DNA of 64,000 nucleotides from Cryptomeria japonica. Lineage: Eukaryota > Streptophyta > Pinopsida > Cupressales > Cupressaceae. This document shows positions 22,247 through 34,609 of this stretch, piece after piece (position 1 is the stretch's first letter; the number at the start of each line of letters is the position of its first letter). The stretch lies in contig NC_081405.1 in the NCBI RefSeq assembly GCF_030272615.1, forward strand, positions 19,304,547 to 19,368,546, read 5' to 3'. Under the pieces are notes generated by a model, which saw only the letters and a list, made by a program, of their open reading frames with translations, searched no databases and was not told where the DNA came from. Both the position numbers and the translations under genes were made by a program.

Positions 22247-24244
22247 TTAATCTATCATGAAGAAGGGTTTGGTTTCAGATATGAAGATATGATAGTTTTG
22301 AGATGTCAAATTCAAAGTTAAGAATGAAAAAAATAAATTATTTTCGTCCCCAGTATTGGATGCACATCATCAAGATTATGTGGCTTCTCCTCCAACTCTC
22401 CTTAGCATCTTTTTTGATCTTGAAGAAATCAAACAATTCCATCCTTGATGGTAACATTTCTCTTCTTCTATTCATGTCAGGTCCAATATTTTTTCAAGAA
22501 AGATGTTCGACTTGACCCATAAATTTGTTACTTTTTGTATGGCAGGGTCACATTGGAGTAAAGAAGATTAGTTTGTTGGGTTTTGTTATCACAAATTCTC
22601 CTTCATTGAATACTTTAACAATGAATCCTATCATATTGCTTTGAATATTTTCATGTGATGGAGTTAAAAAATCAATGAATTACTAGATTTGCAATGGGCA
22701 TGTGAAGAAGTAGAAGTGAAAGTGGTGAATTACTCTTAAACCAAATTTTGTAATTTTTATTTAAAAGACTATTTTTTAATTGTGGTTTTGAAATAATTAA
22801 AAATCTATTATATTTTGATATTTGATTAGGAAATAAATAAATAAATAATATGATTATTGAACGCATTCATTAATTAAACTTAAATAATTATGCATACATT
22901 TGTCTTGATTAATTGAATTGTAGGGGACAATCTCAACAAACATGACTAAAGAAAGACCTTCCTCCATTTGCCATTATACAAATTGTGGCTACAAAACCTG
23001 GCAACTAGAGCATAGATTTGGTTTTTGCATTAATAGACAACCTTTGTTATATTATCTTTAATTTTTAATTTTAAAATTATATATTTAATTCAATTTTAAA
23101 TTTTAGTTTGATGGCTATCTTTAATAACTTTCTTAAAGAAAATCATTTTTTTTTATAGGTAATAAGCCAATGGCCGAAAGAATTTTATTAATATAAAATA
23201 TTTTACATCTCGGTTCAGTGTGGGCACTAGTAGGAAAGAACTGAGGCAAGAAAACCTCCAGTCTAGCCCAAGGAAGATTGACTTTCTAGAAAAATATACA
23301 TAATCCTTTGATGGTATTTCTACCTTACATTGCTTGGCAATTTTGCCGTGAAAATAAAAATCTTAAAAAATTATACAAATGCTGTGGAATTTTGAAAGTT
23401 CTGGAAGCAATATTTTTGCTTTCTGATTTTTATACTAGGGTGTGGCTTAAAAGATTCGATCATTGCTTCATGGTATCCTTGCCCTGCAAAACAAACCTAC
23501 CACCTCAAAAACACAAAACCATGCACTCAAAAATCTACAATACATCTTAAATTAACGTGTCAACATATGTTAGTCTGAGATTAAGCAACACTTTGATGAA
23601 TAAAGGAAATTAGACTGCCATAGTATTGGATGATATAGTGATAATCAGAAAATGCTCAAATCAGGCATTTTAATTCTAGAGTTTATCCCAGGACATATTT
23701 TAGGAGAATATTAAAATTTAGAATATGATTCATAGACCACTCGTCCATAAAATGATAGATACAGAGCATATAACTACATATGAATATAATCCTTGTATTT
23801 CATCTATCATAGGTTACCCCATCTATACAATTCTTAGTTTTAAACCAACAAAATGTCATTCCTACATTTAACAGCAGTTCGACTATTAAGAAAACATTCG
23901 TATGACCTAGAAACCATAGTTGTCTATACCGCCTAATCAAAATTGAAATTGAAGCAGACAACCAAAAAATAAGATCCGAACGAAGCATGTTTTGCCCATA
24001 TTAATTAGTGGACCCCAACAAACCGAAAAACCCATACTAAGTCTAGATAACAGAGACTAATAGATTAAAAAGACCTCTATAACAACTATACTATAACCTA
24101 GACCACATCAAAGTAAAGAGTAATATAGCATAATAACAACCTACAGGGTGGTAGAATCCGAATGTCACAAGATCGAGCAAAATTCTAGGTCCTCAAGAGG
24201 ACAAAGCGGTGAGAGTTATTCCTCTTGTTCTTAGGAGTCTGGGA
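22247..24244. other. Unassigned A+T-rich region
   Basis: No gene supported. At 23,148-23,200 a T-run followed by 'ggtaataagccaatggcc' looks like the antisense 3' end and tail of a LINE-like element, but the body cannot be traced. Short frames such as 22,303-22,515 and 23,308-23,550 have no support. Confidence 0.25.
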
Positions 24245-24272
24245 TTACCGACCCCCCATCCAGCTCAATACC

Positions 24273-24794
24273 CTACAGTTTGAGGTAATCCTCAAACCAA
24301 GAGTCCTTGCTTGGAGCACGAAGGTGAAAAAGGCAGAATAGGAACTCAAGGCTCCTACGAATTTCTTTAGTTTTGGCATTGAAGGCAGTTGGGTCTTCAA
24401 TAACCAAAATATGCTTCCTGGGCACCGGGTTGTTATCAATGATCAAGATGTCATAATGCCTAGGCCTTGGGATGGTCAGTTCGTCACTAATATTGGCAAG
24501 AAACCTCTCCATCTCCCCCAGAATGGATGCTTTAAATACTTCCCTACATAGGGCAGTCATAACCTCTATGTCGTTCTCAAAATACATTGTCACAACTAGG
24601 AACATGACCTCTATATCTTGGTTGGCCCTAGTGCGGTCCTCATTAATGAGATATTCTTGCCCTAGAACTCTTTCAACTGCGTAAATCACCACCTCATGAG
24701 GGAAACGGATAATCCTTCTCAACCTATCCGTCGTGATCTCCCCCCAAAAGGTCATCTGTCTTTTAAAACTTTTCAATCTAACCGGGGTATCCAT
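24273..24794 (-). CDS. Unrecognised 173-aa protein
   Basis: A full-length open frame from ATG (24,794) to TAG (24,273), opening MDTPVRLKSFKRQMTFWGEI and containing RLRRIIRFPHEVVIYAVERV, DIEVMFLVVTMYFENDIEVM and RKHILVIEDPTAFNAKTKEI. Composition is like a soluble mixed alpha/beta protein, with no signal peptide, zinc finger or Walker motif. It is the longest intact frame outside transposon genes in this window. It lies downstream of the 3' end of the minus-strand LINE (25,300), on the same strand, but does not look like LINE sequence. It could be an exon of a host gene, a captured fragment, or the ORF of an uncharacterised element. Confidence 0.4.
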   Translation of the reverse strand: MDTPVRLKSFKRQMTFWGEITTDRLRRIIRFPHEVVIYAVERVLGQEYLINEDRTRANQDIEVMFLVVTMYFENDIEVMTALCREVFKASILGEMERFLANISDELTIPRPRHYDILIIDNNPVPRKHILVIEDPTAFNAKTKEIRRSLEFLFCLFHLRAPSKDSWFEDYLKL

Positions 24795-25299
24795 GGATGG
24801 AATTCACTTCTGATAAGCCTGAGAAAATTGAAAAGGCTGGTCTATGAACTCTTATTTAATAAGGGGAGAATCGATGCATTTGCAATAATGAGGGTTGGGA
24901 GTAATGATATTATGACACTTAGATCATTTTCTTAAGATTTCAGGTGATATGCCAATGCAATTAAGATTTGAGATTATTGTTATGACAGAGCTTTCTCGTC
25001 GATCACAAAGTCTTGTAATCATTAAAGATCAAGGTAGTAACTGCATACTAGTACTTATGCCCGCCAATAACTTAAGCGTATGATTTATGTGTTAGACACA
25101 CTTGAAGAAAGGGGAGGGGAACACATAGTTAAAAAAATCCCACTAAATAAGGCCGAATCTTAGGATAAGGCTAACTTTAAGAGTTAATGAGGATGATGAT
25201 CCAAACCCCCTCTCAGTTTAAAAAAGGTTAATAAAACTAAAGGTTATAATTCTGGCTAAAATTTGAATTTGAAGGATACATCAGGGGATAGTGATACGT
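24795..25299. other. No recognised gene; presumed LINE 3' end nearby
   Basis: Contains no frame I can support. The LINE 3' end should fall here, but no clear poly-T (antisense tail) or target duplication is visible. Confidence 0.3.
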
Positions 25300-25943
25300 T
25301 TAGGGATGGTGGCCTGGCATAATGTTGACGAAGGAGTAGCCATCCACACCTTTATTTGCTAGTTGATCCGCTCTGGAGTTGCCTTCTCTATAAATATGGT
25401 TAAAGGTGATTTCATCAAAGGATTGAATATCAATCATGATATTTGAAAGGGTAGCATTGAGTTTCCAATTAGGAATATTTCCTTTTATGAGGGCATTAAT
25501 AATGATAGCCGAGTCCCCTTCTATATTGATCTTTCCTACTTTCAGGATTTTGCATAATTTTATACCTTCATGTAGGGCTCTTAGTTCAACTTCATTGTTG
25601 GAGCTTATACCTATTGGTGAGACCAGGGCTGCAATTTCCTCTCCTTTCGAATTGTGTATACAACATCCAATTCCCGCAATACCAGGATTTCCTCTGGAAG
25701 CCCCATCAAAGTTGAGCTTAATCCAGCCATCTTTAGGGGGGTTCACTTGCACTCTTTACATTTTTGTTGGTTGATGGATGACCCATCTCCAACATATGGG
25801 GGAATTTTCAGACCAATCCATTTTAGTCTCATTTTCCCATCCCATTCAGTCATTTCCAAATTTTTATGACCCTTCATAGAGTGACACTTGAATAATTCAA
25901 TTATGGTTGCCTCAACCTTATTTGTTAGTTGAGGCCAGTCCAT
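25300..25943 (-). pseudogene. LINE RNase H domain
   Basis: The last 150 residues read KLNFDGASRGNPGIAGIGCC (D), NNEVELRALHEG (E), KINIEGDSAIIINAL (D) and HIYREGNSRADQLANKG (D), all four acidic residues present, then a stop at 25,300. The preceding linker (25,743-25,943) is in a neighbouring frame and joins by a slip near 25,750. The RNase H itself is intact. Confidence 0.82.
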
Positions 25944-25974
25944 CTTGCAATCTTTTTAAGCCAACCCCAACAAT

Positions 25975-26469
25975 TCAATTATTGATCTCCCAAATCAATA
26001 ATGAGGGAGCTATAACCCATAAACTGTCATATATACAACTTTTGTTTTTTATCGGCCATGCTTGGAACATGGCTAGGACTGAATCAGGGATGGGGGCATA
26101 CCAATTCATCTGCTTTTTAAGCCAACCCCAACAATTGTGGGAGTAATCACAAGTCATCAATAGATGGTTGGTGGTTTCCTCCATCTTCTCATAGAGTGGG
26201 CATCTACTTGGTCCCTTGAAACCCATTCTTCTGAATGTGGAAGCTGTCAGGATTTTGTCTTGTAGTGCCAGCCAAGCAAATAACCCAACTTTGGGAAGAC
26301 ATCTTTTATCCCAGCATAGTTTTAGTGGGATGTCTGTATCTTTGATTTGACCTTTTCTAATGAGTTCATTGTAGCCCTCTTTTGTGCTATATTTACCATT
26401 CTTAGATCCATCCCATGCTAATCCATCCTCCTTTTGACTAAAGGAGATTTTTCTTGAAGCCAATGCCAC
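25975..26469 (-). pseudogene. LINE zinc-binding RT domain (zf-RVT)
   Basis: Contains LCWDKRCLPKVGLFAWLALQ and the Cys/His cluster CPLYEKMEETTNHLLMTCDY (C-x7-E-x2-H-x4-C type), the pattern of the zf-RVT domain that follows RT in plant LINEs. Open for 164 codons. Confidence 0.8.
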
Positions 26470-26526
26470 TTCCAGTTCTTTTAACTCATTAGGTGGGAGA
26501 TCTAAGTTTCCTAAGGATTTCCACTT

Positions 26527-28779
26527 CTAGCTTTTAATGCCATCGACATATATTTCCTCTATATAGTCTGAAACCTTATCTCCCCACCGTCTCTCCAGGA
26601 TTGTTTTGGCAGTATCAAATTTATGTTCTCTATTTATTGTAGGGTAGCCTCCACAAGAATCCATCCAAAATAATGCTTTCTCTCCATTCCCTAGATTCCA
26701 TATAAGCTTATTTGATATGATTTCCTTACAGTCCATCATGAAATTCCAAATTCTTGAACCCTTTAGGGAGGAAGAATTTCTAAAGATGTTGATTGGATCA
26801 AAATTTTGGAGGTATTTGTTATAAAGTAATTTAGCCCACTTTAAATGGGGGTTATTATACATTCTCCAAACCAACTTTGCCCCTAGGGCTTTGCTCTGGA
26901 GAATTATGTCTTTTAACCCCAACCCCCCTTTTTCTTTTGGTTTACAAATATTATCCCATGCCACCAGGGGCATTCTGAATTTTTCATTGGCACCTTGCCA
27001 AAAGAAGGTCCTTAGGTGTTTGTTCAGTTCATTCTTTTTTGATATAGGTAGGCCAATACAGGAGAGTTGGTATATGGGCATGGCAGATAGAATTAATTTT
27101 ATCATAGTTTCCTTGCTAGCTGAGGAAAGCCACCTTCCTTTCCAAGTATCTATTCTTTTTATAATTTTTGTTAGAATTTGGTCCCATAAATTTGAGGATA
27201 TACATCCCTTATCCAAGGGTATACCTAGGTATTTGCAGGGTAGATTACCTTTATTGAAATTGAGGATGTTGCATATATTATTTGATAGTTTTTCTTTTGT
27301 GTTGAAGAAGAATATATTTGACTTCAGGGTACATTGATTTCTTGGCCAGAAGCCAATGCGTAGGTGTTTAGAATTTGTTTGATAGACTTGGCTTCTAGCA
27401 TGTCACTATGTCCAAAGACCATAGTGTCATTTACAAATTGTTGGTGTGTGGTGGCTTCAAGTCCACTGGTAGTTTTGATGCCCTCGATAGACGACTGCTC
27501 CCTGGCCCTATTGAACAATCTACCTAGAGATTCAACCATTAAAATGAAGAGAAAGGGAGATATAGGGTCCCCTTGCCTGAGCCCTCTAGAGATGTCAAAA
27601 AATCCCACATGAGATCCATTTACAAGAATTGACATTCTGGGTGTGGAAATACATTCGTAAATAAGGTTGATCCATTATTTTGCAAAGCCAAAGGCTTCTA
27701 GGCATTTGCATAAGAAATGCCAATCTACCTTGTCGTAGGCTTTTTTGATGTCTAACTTAATAAGCATACTTGATTCTTTATTAGTCTGTACTAAGTGTAT
27801 TGTTTCTTGGGCAATGATGATTCCATCATAGATTGAGCGGCCTGGCACGAATCCAGTCTGTTCCTCACTAATCAGCCTGGGAAGTAGCTTATGTAATTTG
27901 TTTGCAATTGTTTTTGTTAGTAGTTTGTATAATGTGTTACAAAGGGCAATAGGTCTAAAGTCTTTAAAGCACTCAACTTTGTCTTTTTTTTGGTATTAGG
28001 GCTATAAATTTATTGTTTAGTTCCTTTAGGATTTTCCCAGAGTTTCTTATTCATTCTAATGCATCAGTGACCTCATCACCAATAAAGTTCCAGCATTGCT
28101 AGTAAAAAGAAGCTGGGAAACCATCAGGTTCAGGGGCTTTGTTTGGGTTCATCTGGAAAAGTGCTTTCTCAATTTCTTCCTTAGTGAATTTTGCATTTAG
28201 AAACTGATTCTGCTCTTTGTTTATTAGCTTTGGGATATAGTTGAGGACCTCGTTCCTAGAATCTAATCTTGATCCTTCCAGGTTATTAAAGATGACGTCA
28301 AAGTAATCAATTGCTTCTTTGGCAATGACATCCAGATTGTTGCTAAGATTACCAGATTTAGTCTTAATATTGGTAATTTTATTTATTATTCTTTTCTACT
28401 TGGTACTATTGTGGAAGAATTAAGTATTTTTATCCCCTGATTCTAGCCAGTGTTCCCTTGACTTTTGTTTCCAGAAAATTTCTTCTCTGGCCAAAATTTC
28501 TTCATATTCTGTTAATAGGGATCTTTCTTTAAGGTAGAGGTAATTGTCCATACCCTTCCTAATAACCCATTCGTTTATTTCTTTTAAAGCTTCTTCTATT
28601 TCAATTTTTTTGCTGAAGATATTTCCAAAATGGTTCTTATTCCAAGCTATTAAATTTTGTTTTATTATTTTTAATTTGGTAACTATCTGGAAGGATTTGG
28701 AACCTGTTGCTTCGGATTCCTTCCACCATTTTTCTATTAACTTTAAGATTTTTCATCTCTTAGCCACATTAGCTCAAAT
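26527..28779 (-). pseudogene. LINE reverse transcriptase domain
   Basis: Recognisable in order: KQNLIAWNKNHFGNIFSKKI, REEIFWKQKSREHWLESGDK, NKAPEPDGFPASFY (usual NKAPGPDGFP), GLRQGDPISPFLFILMVESL, then the catalytic box FVNDTMVFG at about 27,450, which should be F-A-D-D. Both changes (Ala to Val, Asp to Asn) fit C-to-T and G-to-A decay and destroy catalysis. Then the thumb region WKGRWLSSASKETMIKLIL and GGLGLKDIILQSKALGAKLV. Frames change several times between 27,640 and 28,450. Confidence 0.82.
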
Positions 28780-29517
28780 CTAAATGGGCTTCGGGTAGTA
28801 GGGATGACTTCTAAGATGTTGAGCTAGACTGGGAAGTGGTTTGATCCAGATAAGCATGATATTTTCTTCAAAGGTGTTCGGAATGTTGGCCAAATTTCCT
28901 CGTAAGAAAAATCGGTCCAATTTTTCTACAATATTGCAGAATCCTTTTCTCCTATTATTCCAAGTAAAAGAGTTCATCTTAGTTTTGACTTCCATTAGAT
29001 TGCTATTTATAATCCATTATCTAAAATCTAAGGTGGCCTGGGAAACTTTAATCTAAACCCCCCCATTTCTTCAAAAGGATCCGCTATGGCATTGAATTCC
29101 CCTCCTATAATACATAACTTATCTGGTATCGAAGTAAAAAAATTGCTCGATTTCAGCCTAGGTTTTCTTTTTATCCTTGTTCTGAATGGGCCCATACACA
29201 TTTATTAGGAGGAATTTTAAATTACTCTTGTTACTATTAACCCTTCCACACATCCACTTGGGAGACTTATATATTGATTCAAAGGAGTCTACCCTAGGGT
29301 CTCATATTACTGCTAATCCTCCAGAAACCCCCACGAATGAGAGCCCCACTACTTCTCTTATCCCTAATTTTTTGTTAAATGCTTCTAAATCATCCTTATT
29401 TAGAGTTGATTCTTGTATTAAAATTAATTCTGGGCTAAATTTTGTTATGCAATGTTTAATGATTCGCTGCTTGTTAGGGGCCTTCAGGCCCCTAACATTC
29501 CACGTAAAGAGCCTCAT
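28780..29517 (-). pseudogene. LINE endonuclease (EEP) domain
   Basis: Opens MRLFTWNVRGLKAPNKQRII, the typical N-terminus with the WNVRGL motif (catalytic Asn), then LILIQESTLN (catalytic Glu) and, after stops, KMNSFTWNNRRKG and IVEKLDRFFL, matching the FTWxN and ERLDRFL motifs. A stop follows GGLAVI at 29,302 and others come near 29,158, 29,129 and 29,011. Confidence 0.8.
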
Positions 29518-29547
29518 TTCTCCTTGGGAAGGACCTTCCCCTTCCTT

Positions 29548-30441
29548 GAATAACTAGGATTTTTTGAGGCAATTGCTATAAAGATGAAATCCATCTCTGC
29601 ACAAGCTATGGTGCTATACAAGAAGTCTTGGAGAGAAAGTTCCTTGACACTTCTGGTCATTTTATTGGCTTGTCTAGTGTTCTCTTCTCTCCTGCCCAAA
29701 TTGAGTGAATCTCTGTACTCGCTTTTGACATGATGTATCTTATGCGATTGCAAGATCTTTATGTTGGACCCAGTTGATGTATTGCAACTATTTTTCTTAT
29801 TAATAATAGGGAGCTACCTTCTTGACAATGCTTAATGTAGACACTTAAAATTGTCTCACGTTTGCGAATGTCAATTTTATTAACTATTCTTTTTTGATAA
29901 TTAAATAATCTCAATTATTTAAATATTTCTATCTTCATTCTTCCAAATTGACACTATTCCTTTAATTCCATAATCAATTCATCATTAAACATCCTCTCTC
30001 TAATATTAATTAAATAATCTTTTTAATTAATTAATTGTGATTATTAACTTTATTTAAATGATCTTAAATGTTTAATTAAATTCAATTTCTACTATAAACC
30101 CACAATTAATTAATTACTTTAAATTATTTAATTGACTAATGATGTCCTCTTAATTAAATTAATTTTTAAATTTATTTAATTTCATTTATCACTCATTTCA
30201 AATTAAATTTATTTTCTTCCAAATTCAAAATCAATTATTTTTCAAAGGAAAATTCAATATTTAATTATTAGTTCTTATCAAAGGGAGGATACTATTCATT
30301 GAATTTTACTTCTTTATTTTTTTAACCAATCATTGAACAACATTAAAAAATTTGAATTTTTTTTTAGTGTTCATATTTAATTCTTATTTTAAATAATTTA
30401 AAAATGTCGATTAAAGTAAGTTTAAAATTTAATTTTATATA
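29548..30441. repeat. Segment C, third copy of the A/B right part
   Basis: Matches 21,453-22,246 of segment A and 62,561-63,503 of segment B, including the TGTAGACACTTAAAATTGTC block at 29,836. Past 'gggaggatact' it continues like B, ending 'aatttaattttatata' where C goes into the helicase frame and B into other sequence. Confidence 0.8.
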
Positions 30442-30442
30442 G

Positions 30443-32102
30443 ATATGTTGGGAAGAAGAGATATTGATAGGCAAACAAATTGGTCTTTTGGATATCCAGG
30501 TGATGAATACACGTCTTGAGCAATCAACTTCATCAATACAGTGAGAGATAATGGATGCCATATATATAATGATGTAGCAGAACATATCGATTACAAAAGC
30601 CTCAATGAAAAACAAGAAAAAGCATTACGCATTATTATGTCACACTATTCTATGGATAAAAATGTGACACCATTGTATATGATAGTTCAAGGAACAACAG
30701 GAACGAGAAAGCCATATCTCATTGGTGCAATCAGTAAATCTCTAAAAAATGCAACCATGCCTAATCAATCTCACCTTTTATTGCTTGCACCAACTGGAGT
30801 TGAAACATTCAACATAAGCACATCCACAATTCATTCGAAGTTGAAAATTCCAATAAAAGATTTTAGTGAACTAGAAGGAACAAGATTAACACATTTTCAA
30901 GAATAAATGTCTCATATCAAATACATATTGATTGATGAAATGAGCTTCATTGGAGATAAATTGTTGGAGAACATAGATTGTAGACTTTGCCAAGCATTCC
31001 CAAAAAATCATAATCTCAACTTTGGAGGTAAATGCACAATTGCAATTCACTATTATTAAAATTTCATTGCATAATACTAAATGCAAATTATATGTATAAA
31101 AATTTTAAACTGTCAATTTATAATATAGCCATTACTATTTTTCATTTTTTTCTAGGTATTTCTATGATTTTAGTTGGAGATCTAAATCAGTTGCCTCCGG
31201 TTAGAGACATAGCAGCATATGATAGCAATAGATGAGCAAAACTATTGTGGGAAGACCTCAAAATTGTGGTAACGCTGGAAAAAATATCTAGACAGGATGG
31301 AGAAGATATATAGCAAAAGCAATTTCGTGAACTATTGACAAACATGAGAGAAGCACACCCTACTATTAATGATTGAAAGTTGTTAATGTCAAGAACAAAC
31401 AATAATCTCACTGCAAAAATGAATGAGGAGTTTGACAATAATGTTCATTTATTCTCCACAAATGATAATGTTCACAATCATAACAAAAAAAAATTATATT
31501 TACTAAAAGAACTTGTGGCACGCAGTGTTGCAACAAAATCTGGAAATCTTAGTGCAATGGAAGGAAGTTTGCAGGATGAACTTGATATGGAATTGTTGAT
31601 CTCGAAGAATGCAAGAGTATTGTTAACTATTAATCTATGAATAGAAGCGGGTCTTGTAAATGGAGCTTTAGGATATGTTGAAAACATTGTATACAAACCT
31701 GGAAGTATGCCACCAGAACCACCAACGTATGTAATGGTTAAGTTTGATACTTATTGTGGAATACCACTCGATGCTCAAAACCCACAAACAGTTCCTATCA
31801 GTGCAACACATAGAGGATCTACGACCTAGATACCATTGAGATTGACTTAGGCAATGACAATACATAAATCACAAGGTCTAACACTTGAAAAAGCAACAAT
31901 TGATATAGGTCCAACTGAATTAACATGAATGACATTTGTAGCTATCTCTCGTGTAAAGTCCTTAGAAGGAGTACGAATAATTCCACCATTTACATATGAT
32001 CGATATGAAAAAATGAAAAAGGGAAAACAAGTTGAAAAATGCAAAGATGAAGAAAATAGACCGAAAGCTTTAGAAATAAGTTATTCTAACATATTATCAT
32101 AA
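30443..32102 (+). pseudogene. PIF1-type DNA helicase (Helitron-like) C-terminal part, one intron
   Basis: Reads SLNEKQEKALRIIMSHYSMD, a decayed Walker A (GTTGTRKPYLI for GxAGTGKSxLI), APTGVETFNISTSTIHS, Walker B ILIDEMSFIGDKLLENID, then a GT-AG intron at 31,028-31,155 (GTAAATG...TTCTAG), then ISMILVGDLNQLPPV, MTIHKSQGLTLEKATID and FVAISRVKSLEG. These are PIF1 motifs I to VI in order. In-frame stops replace Arg, Gln or Trp (e.g. TAG at about 31,849 in LT-stop-AMTIHKS, where Trp is usual). Such helicases occur as the C-terminal part of Helitron RepHel proteins and as host PIF1; the Rep part is not visible here. The splice acceptor-like 'tttatatag' just before 30,443 suggests an upstream intron. 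Confidence 0.78.
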
Positions 32103-32355
32103 GCATTCTATTTTTTATGTAATAAAAATTAAATTTATTTAGCTCATGTCAATATAGAATAATCTTGTATGTTTGTTTTTATCAGGCTTATTTTATTCAA
32201 ATGTATTGCATCTATATGGTTATGTCATAATTGATTACATGTATATCATTGTCAATTATTTTTATATACCATTATTTACTATGCCATTGGAATTTGCAGA
32301 TGTAACGTGTTGAAACTAAATTACTTTCAATAAATTACTTTTTTGTTGCATAGCA
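32103..32355. other. No recognised gene
   Basis: A+T-rich spacer, possibly an intron: 'tttttgttgcatagcag' at 32,341-32,356 would serve as a splice acceptor before the next coding stretch. Confidence 0.3.
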
Positions 32356-32356
32356 G

Positions 32357-32620
32357 GGGTTACAATTCAACAAAAAATATATGTTAAGACATAGGACCAT
32401 TACAGTTGATCACATGTTTGAACATAATGATCTTCAAATGATCCAAAATGCAGAAAGAACTACCTTTTTGTCTTCCAAAAGATTTCTACAAGAGAGAGGC
32501 TTAATTACTTATTGACCACTAGCTCTTAGAAATTCTGATCAGTTCTATAGAGATCCTGGAATCACATAATTAATCAGTTGTGAAAATTGTGATCCAACAG
32601 AAGTATAATTTGTTCTAGGA
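32357..32620 (+). pseudogene. Unrecognised coding region, upstream part, cut by copia element
   Basis: Frame reads KKYMLRHRTITVDHMFEHND, then SSKRFLQERGLITY, ALRNSDQFYRDPGIT and ISCENCDPTEV, with stops at about 32,513, 32,567 and 32,606 where Gln fits. It is cut at 32,620 by the copia LTR and resumes in frame at 40,386 (EVWFESPPMRPVIDYQ). It follows the PIF1 pseudogene on the same strand. Family not recognised. Confidence 0.45.
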
Positions 32621-34152
32621 TGATAGTTTTAATACTTAATGTAAGTACAAATCCAATAGCCAACAAGATGAGAGGGGGGGTGAATCATACAAACTTAATC
32701 TTCCATAAAAACATCAGATTCAACCTCGGTAACATATACTTCAGTAATATAACCAAAATTGCTAAACATGCAAACTCAAAAGCATATAAACATCATAAAC
32801 CTCATAACACCAGATTTAACGTGGAAACCCAAATAGGGAAAAACCACTGTGGGATTTCGGACCCACTAAGAAATATACTCTTTTAGAGTATGCTCGGTTA
32901 AAAGCAAATCCTCTTAAAGATTACAAACACTATGCTAGATGTGACCTAGTTAAGGGATTTCCCTCAGATCTGTTAGGATCTTCACCTTGTTAGAAGTGAC
33001 CTTGTTAAAGGATTTCAAACACTCAATCAGAATGTCACCTTGCTAGAGGGTTTTACAAATAAGACTGTTAAGTCCACTCGGTTAAGAGATTTTCTGTCAC
33101 TTTCACAAAATAACGGTAATAAAAATCTATCTGCAACTTCACATCTAAAATGCTAAAGAAGATTCTTATTTGCTCAATACAATCTAGACATGGAACTAAT
33201 CTTGTCCATCTACTGGGCTTCTATACTCTGTTATTCAAACAGGTCTTCAAGCTTCTATGCTTGGTAATCACTATGTAGCATCCCTGTGCATACATTTGCC
33301 CACATGCATTGTTTATCAACAACTCCCTATTTATAAAAAATTTGCCAACCGCTTAATCTCCTTGATCACATTTCCCATGATCAATCATAGCCATCAGATC
33401 TTCAATCTTGTCCAGGCTCAATGTATTCTTCGATCTGAAAAATGTTTTACCCCGCCTAGGAACTTGCATACATTTCTTGGAACTTGTGCTAGGGTAATGC
33501 GGTTCAATCTGCGCTGTAGATCTTCATGCCAATTTTCCTTTGCCATAGATTCTTTAACAAACTTCATGCACGACATACCAATCATTTAATCAGTTCCAGC
33601 TCATCAACTTCCTTCATTAACTAACGCATGTAACCATTTAATGTATTTTGTTATAGCTCGGTTACAACTCGGTAACAACTCGGTAACAACTCGGTGAATA
33701 CTAAACTTCACTCGGTAGACATTCCGCCTTCATTAACTGATAGTAATAACCTTAGGGTTTACCGACTAGGTTCTTTGCTCGGTAACATAGTATAGTATTA
33801 ACCTTACAATTTACACATATGTATGATGTTAAAACAATCTAAACATCATGATCTCATCATTGTCTGACTCGGTAATAGTTGCCTATTGAATACCTTATTC
33901 ATCCCCTTATTCATCATATTCTTTATGTTTCTTTTACCAACATCTTTATACTCATCAAATCATACTTCTCAAGATATGGCAACATCATACTAAATTAGAA
34001 AATCAATTTCTTGACATCAATGACAAAATAATAATATTAAGACAGTAAATCATCCTTAATCAGTTATATCCATAATCATCAACAACCTTCTCAATATCCT
34101 TATTGAAATGCCAACAATCTCCCATTGTCTGTTATAATGCCAAATGCCAACA
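32621..34152 (-). repeat. 3' LTR of minus-strand copia element
   Basis: 1,532 bp. The purine tract lies at 34,153-34,166 (CCCAAAGGAGGAGA on the minus strand). A TATA-like TTTTATAAATAGGGA is on the minus strand at about 33,327-33,341. Contains many CTCGGTAA words. Confidence 0.92.
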
Positions 34153-34166
34153 ATCTCCTCCTTTGG

Positions 34167-34609
34167 GATTGATGGCAAAACCAATTGATTTGACCTAATT
34201 GATTCAGATTGTTGTGAGTTGTTTGTGAGATTCTGAAATGCTCTCTTCCTGTCATCAGAATTCTCCCCCATGCATTAGAGTTCTCCTCTTTTCTTAGTCT
34301 TTCTTTTCTACTTTTTTTTCAGTCTTCTCAGTCTTTTCCAGTCTTCTTCTCCATTCTTCTCCCCCTTTGACAACAATGCCAAAAAGTAAAGAATTAAGAC
34401 ATAATTTCTTCCTGTATGAAGTGAATTCCTGCTGTAATGTGTCAACTTAGTCTCGGTCAGAGCATTTTGTCTTCAATTCTTGTTTCCTGTATTGTATCCT
34501 GCACTATTTCCCGCACATCTTTAGAAAACATCCTAAAGTCTGTAATTCAACATCAACTCTTAAAAGATATTCGATAGAGTCATCGAATTGATGCTTTCAC
34601 CGAACTCAG
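34167..34609 (-). other. copia 3' untranslated region
   Basis: Non-coding stretch between RNase H and the purine tract, rich in C+T on the plus strand (ttttctccccctttg near 34,360). Confidence 0.6.

Larger units (their letters stand above)
25300..29547 (-). mobile_element. L1-type LINE with RNase H, 5'-truncated and decayed
   Basis: On the minus strand from 29,517 the order is endonuclease, reverse transcriptase, zinc-binding RT domain, RNase H, the order of plant L1 ORF2. ORF1 is absent; the element begins about 30 bp before the ORF2 start and abuts segment C at 29,547/29,548. Segments A and B have different sequence at that junction, and nothing like the missing flank is found at the LINE 3' side, so the join is a truncation or rearrangement and not a clean insertion. 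Many stops and several frame slips. Confidence 0.85.
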
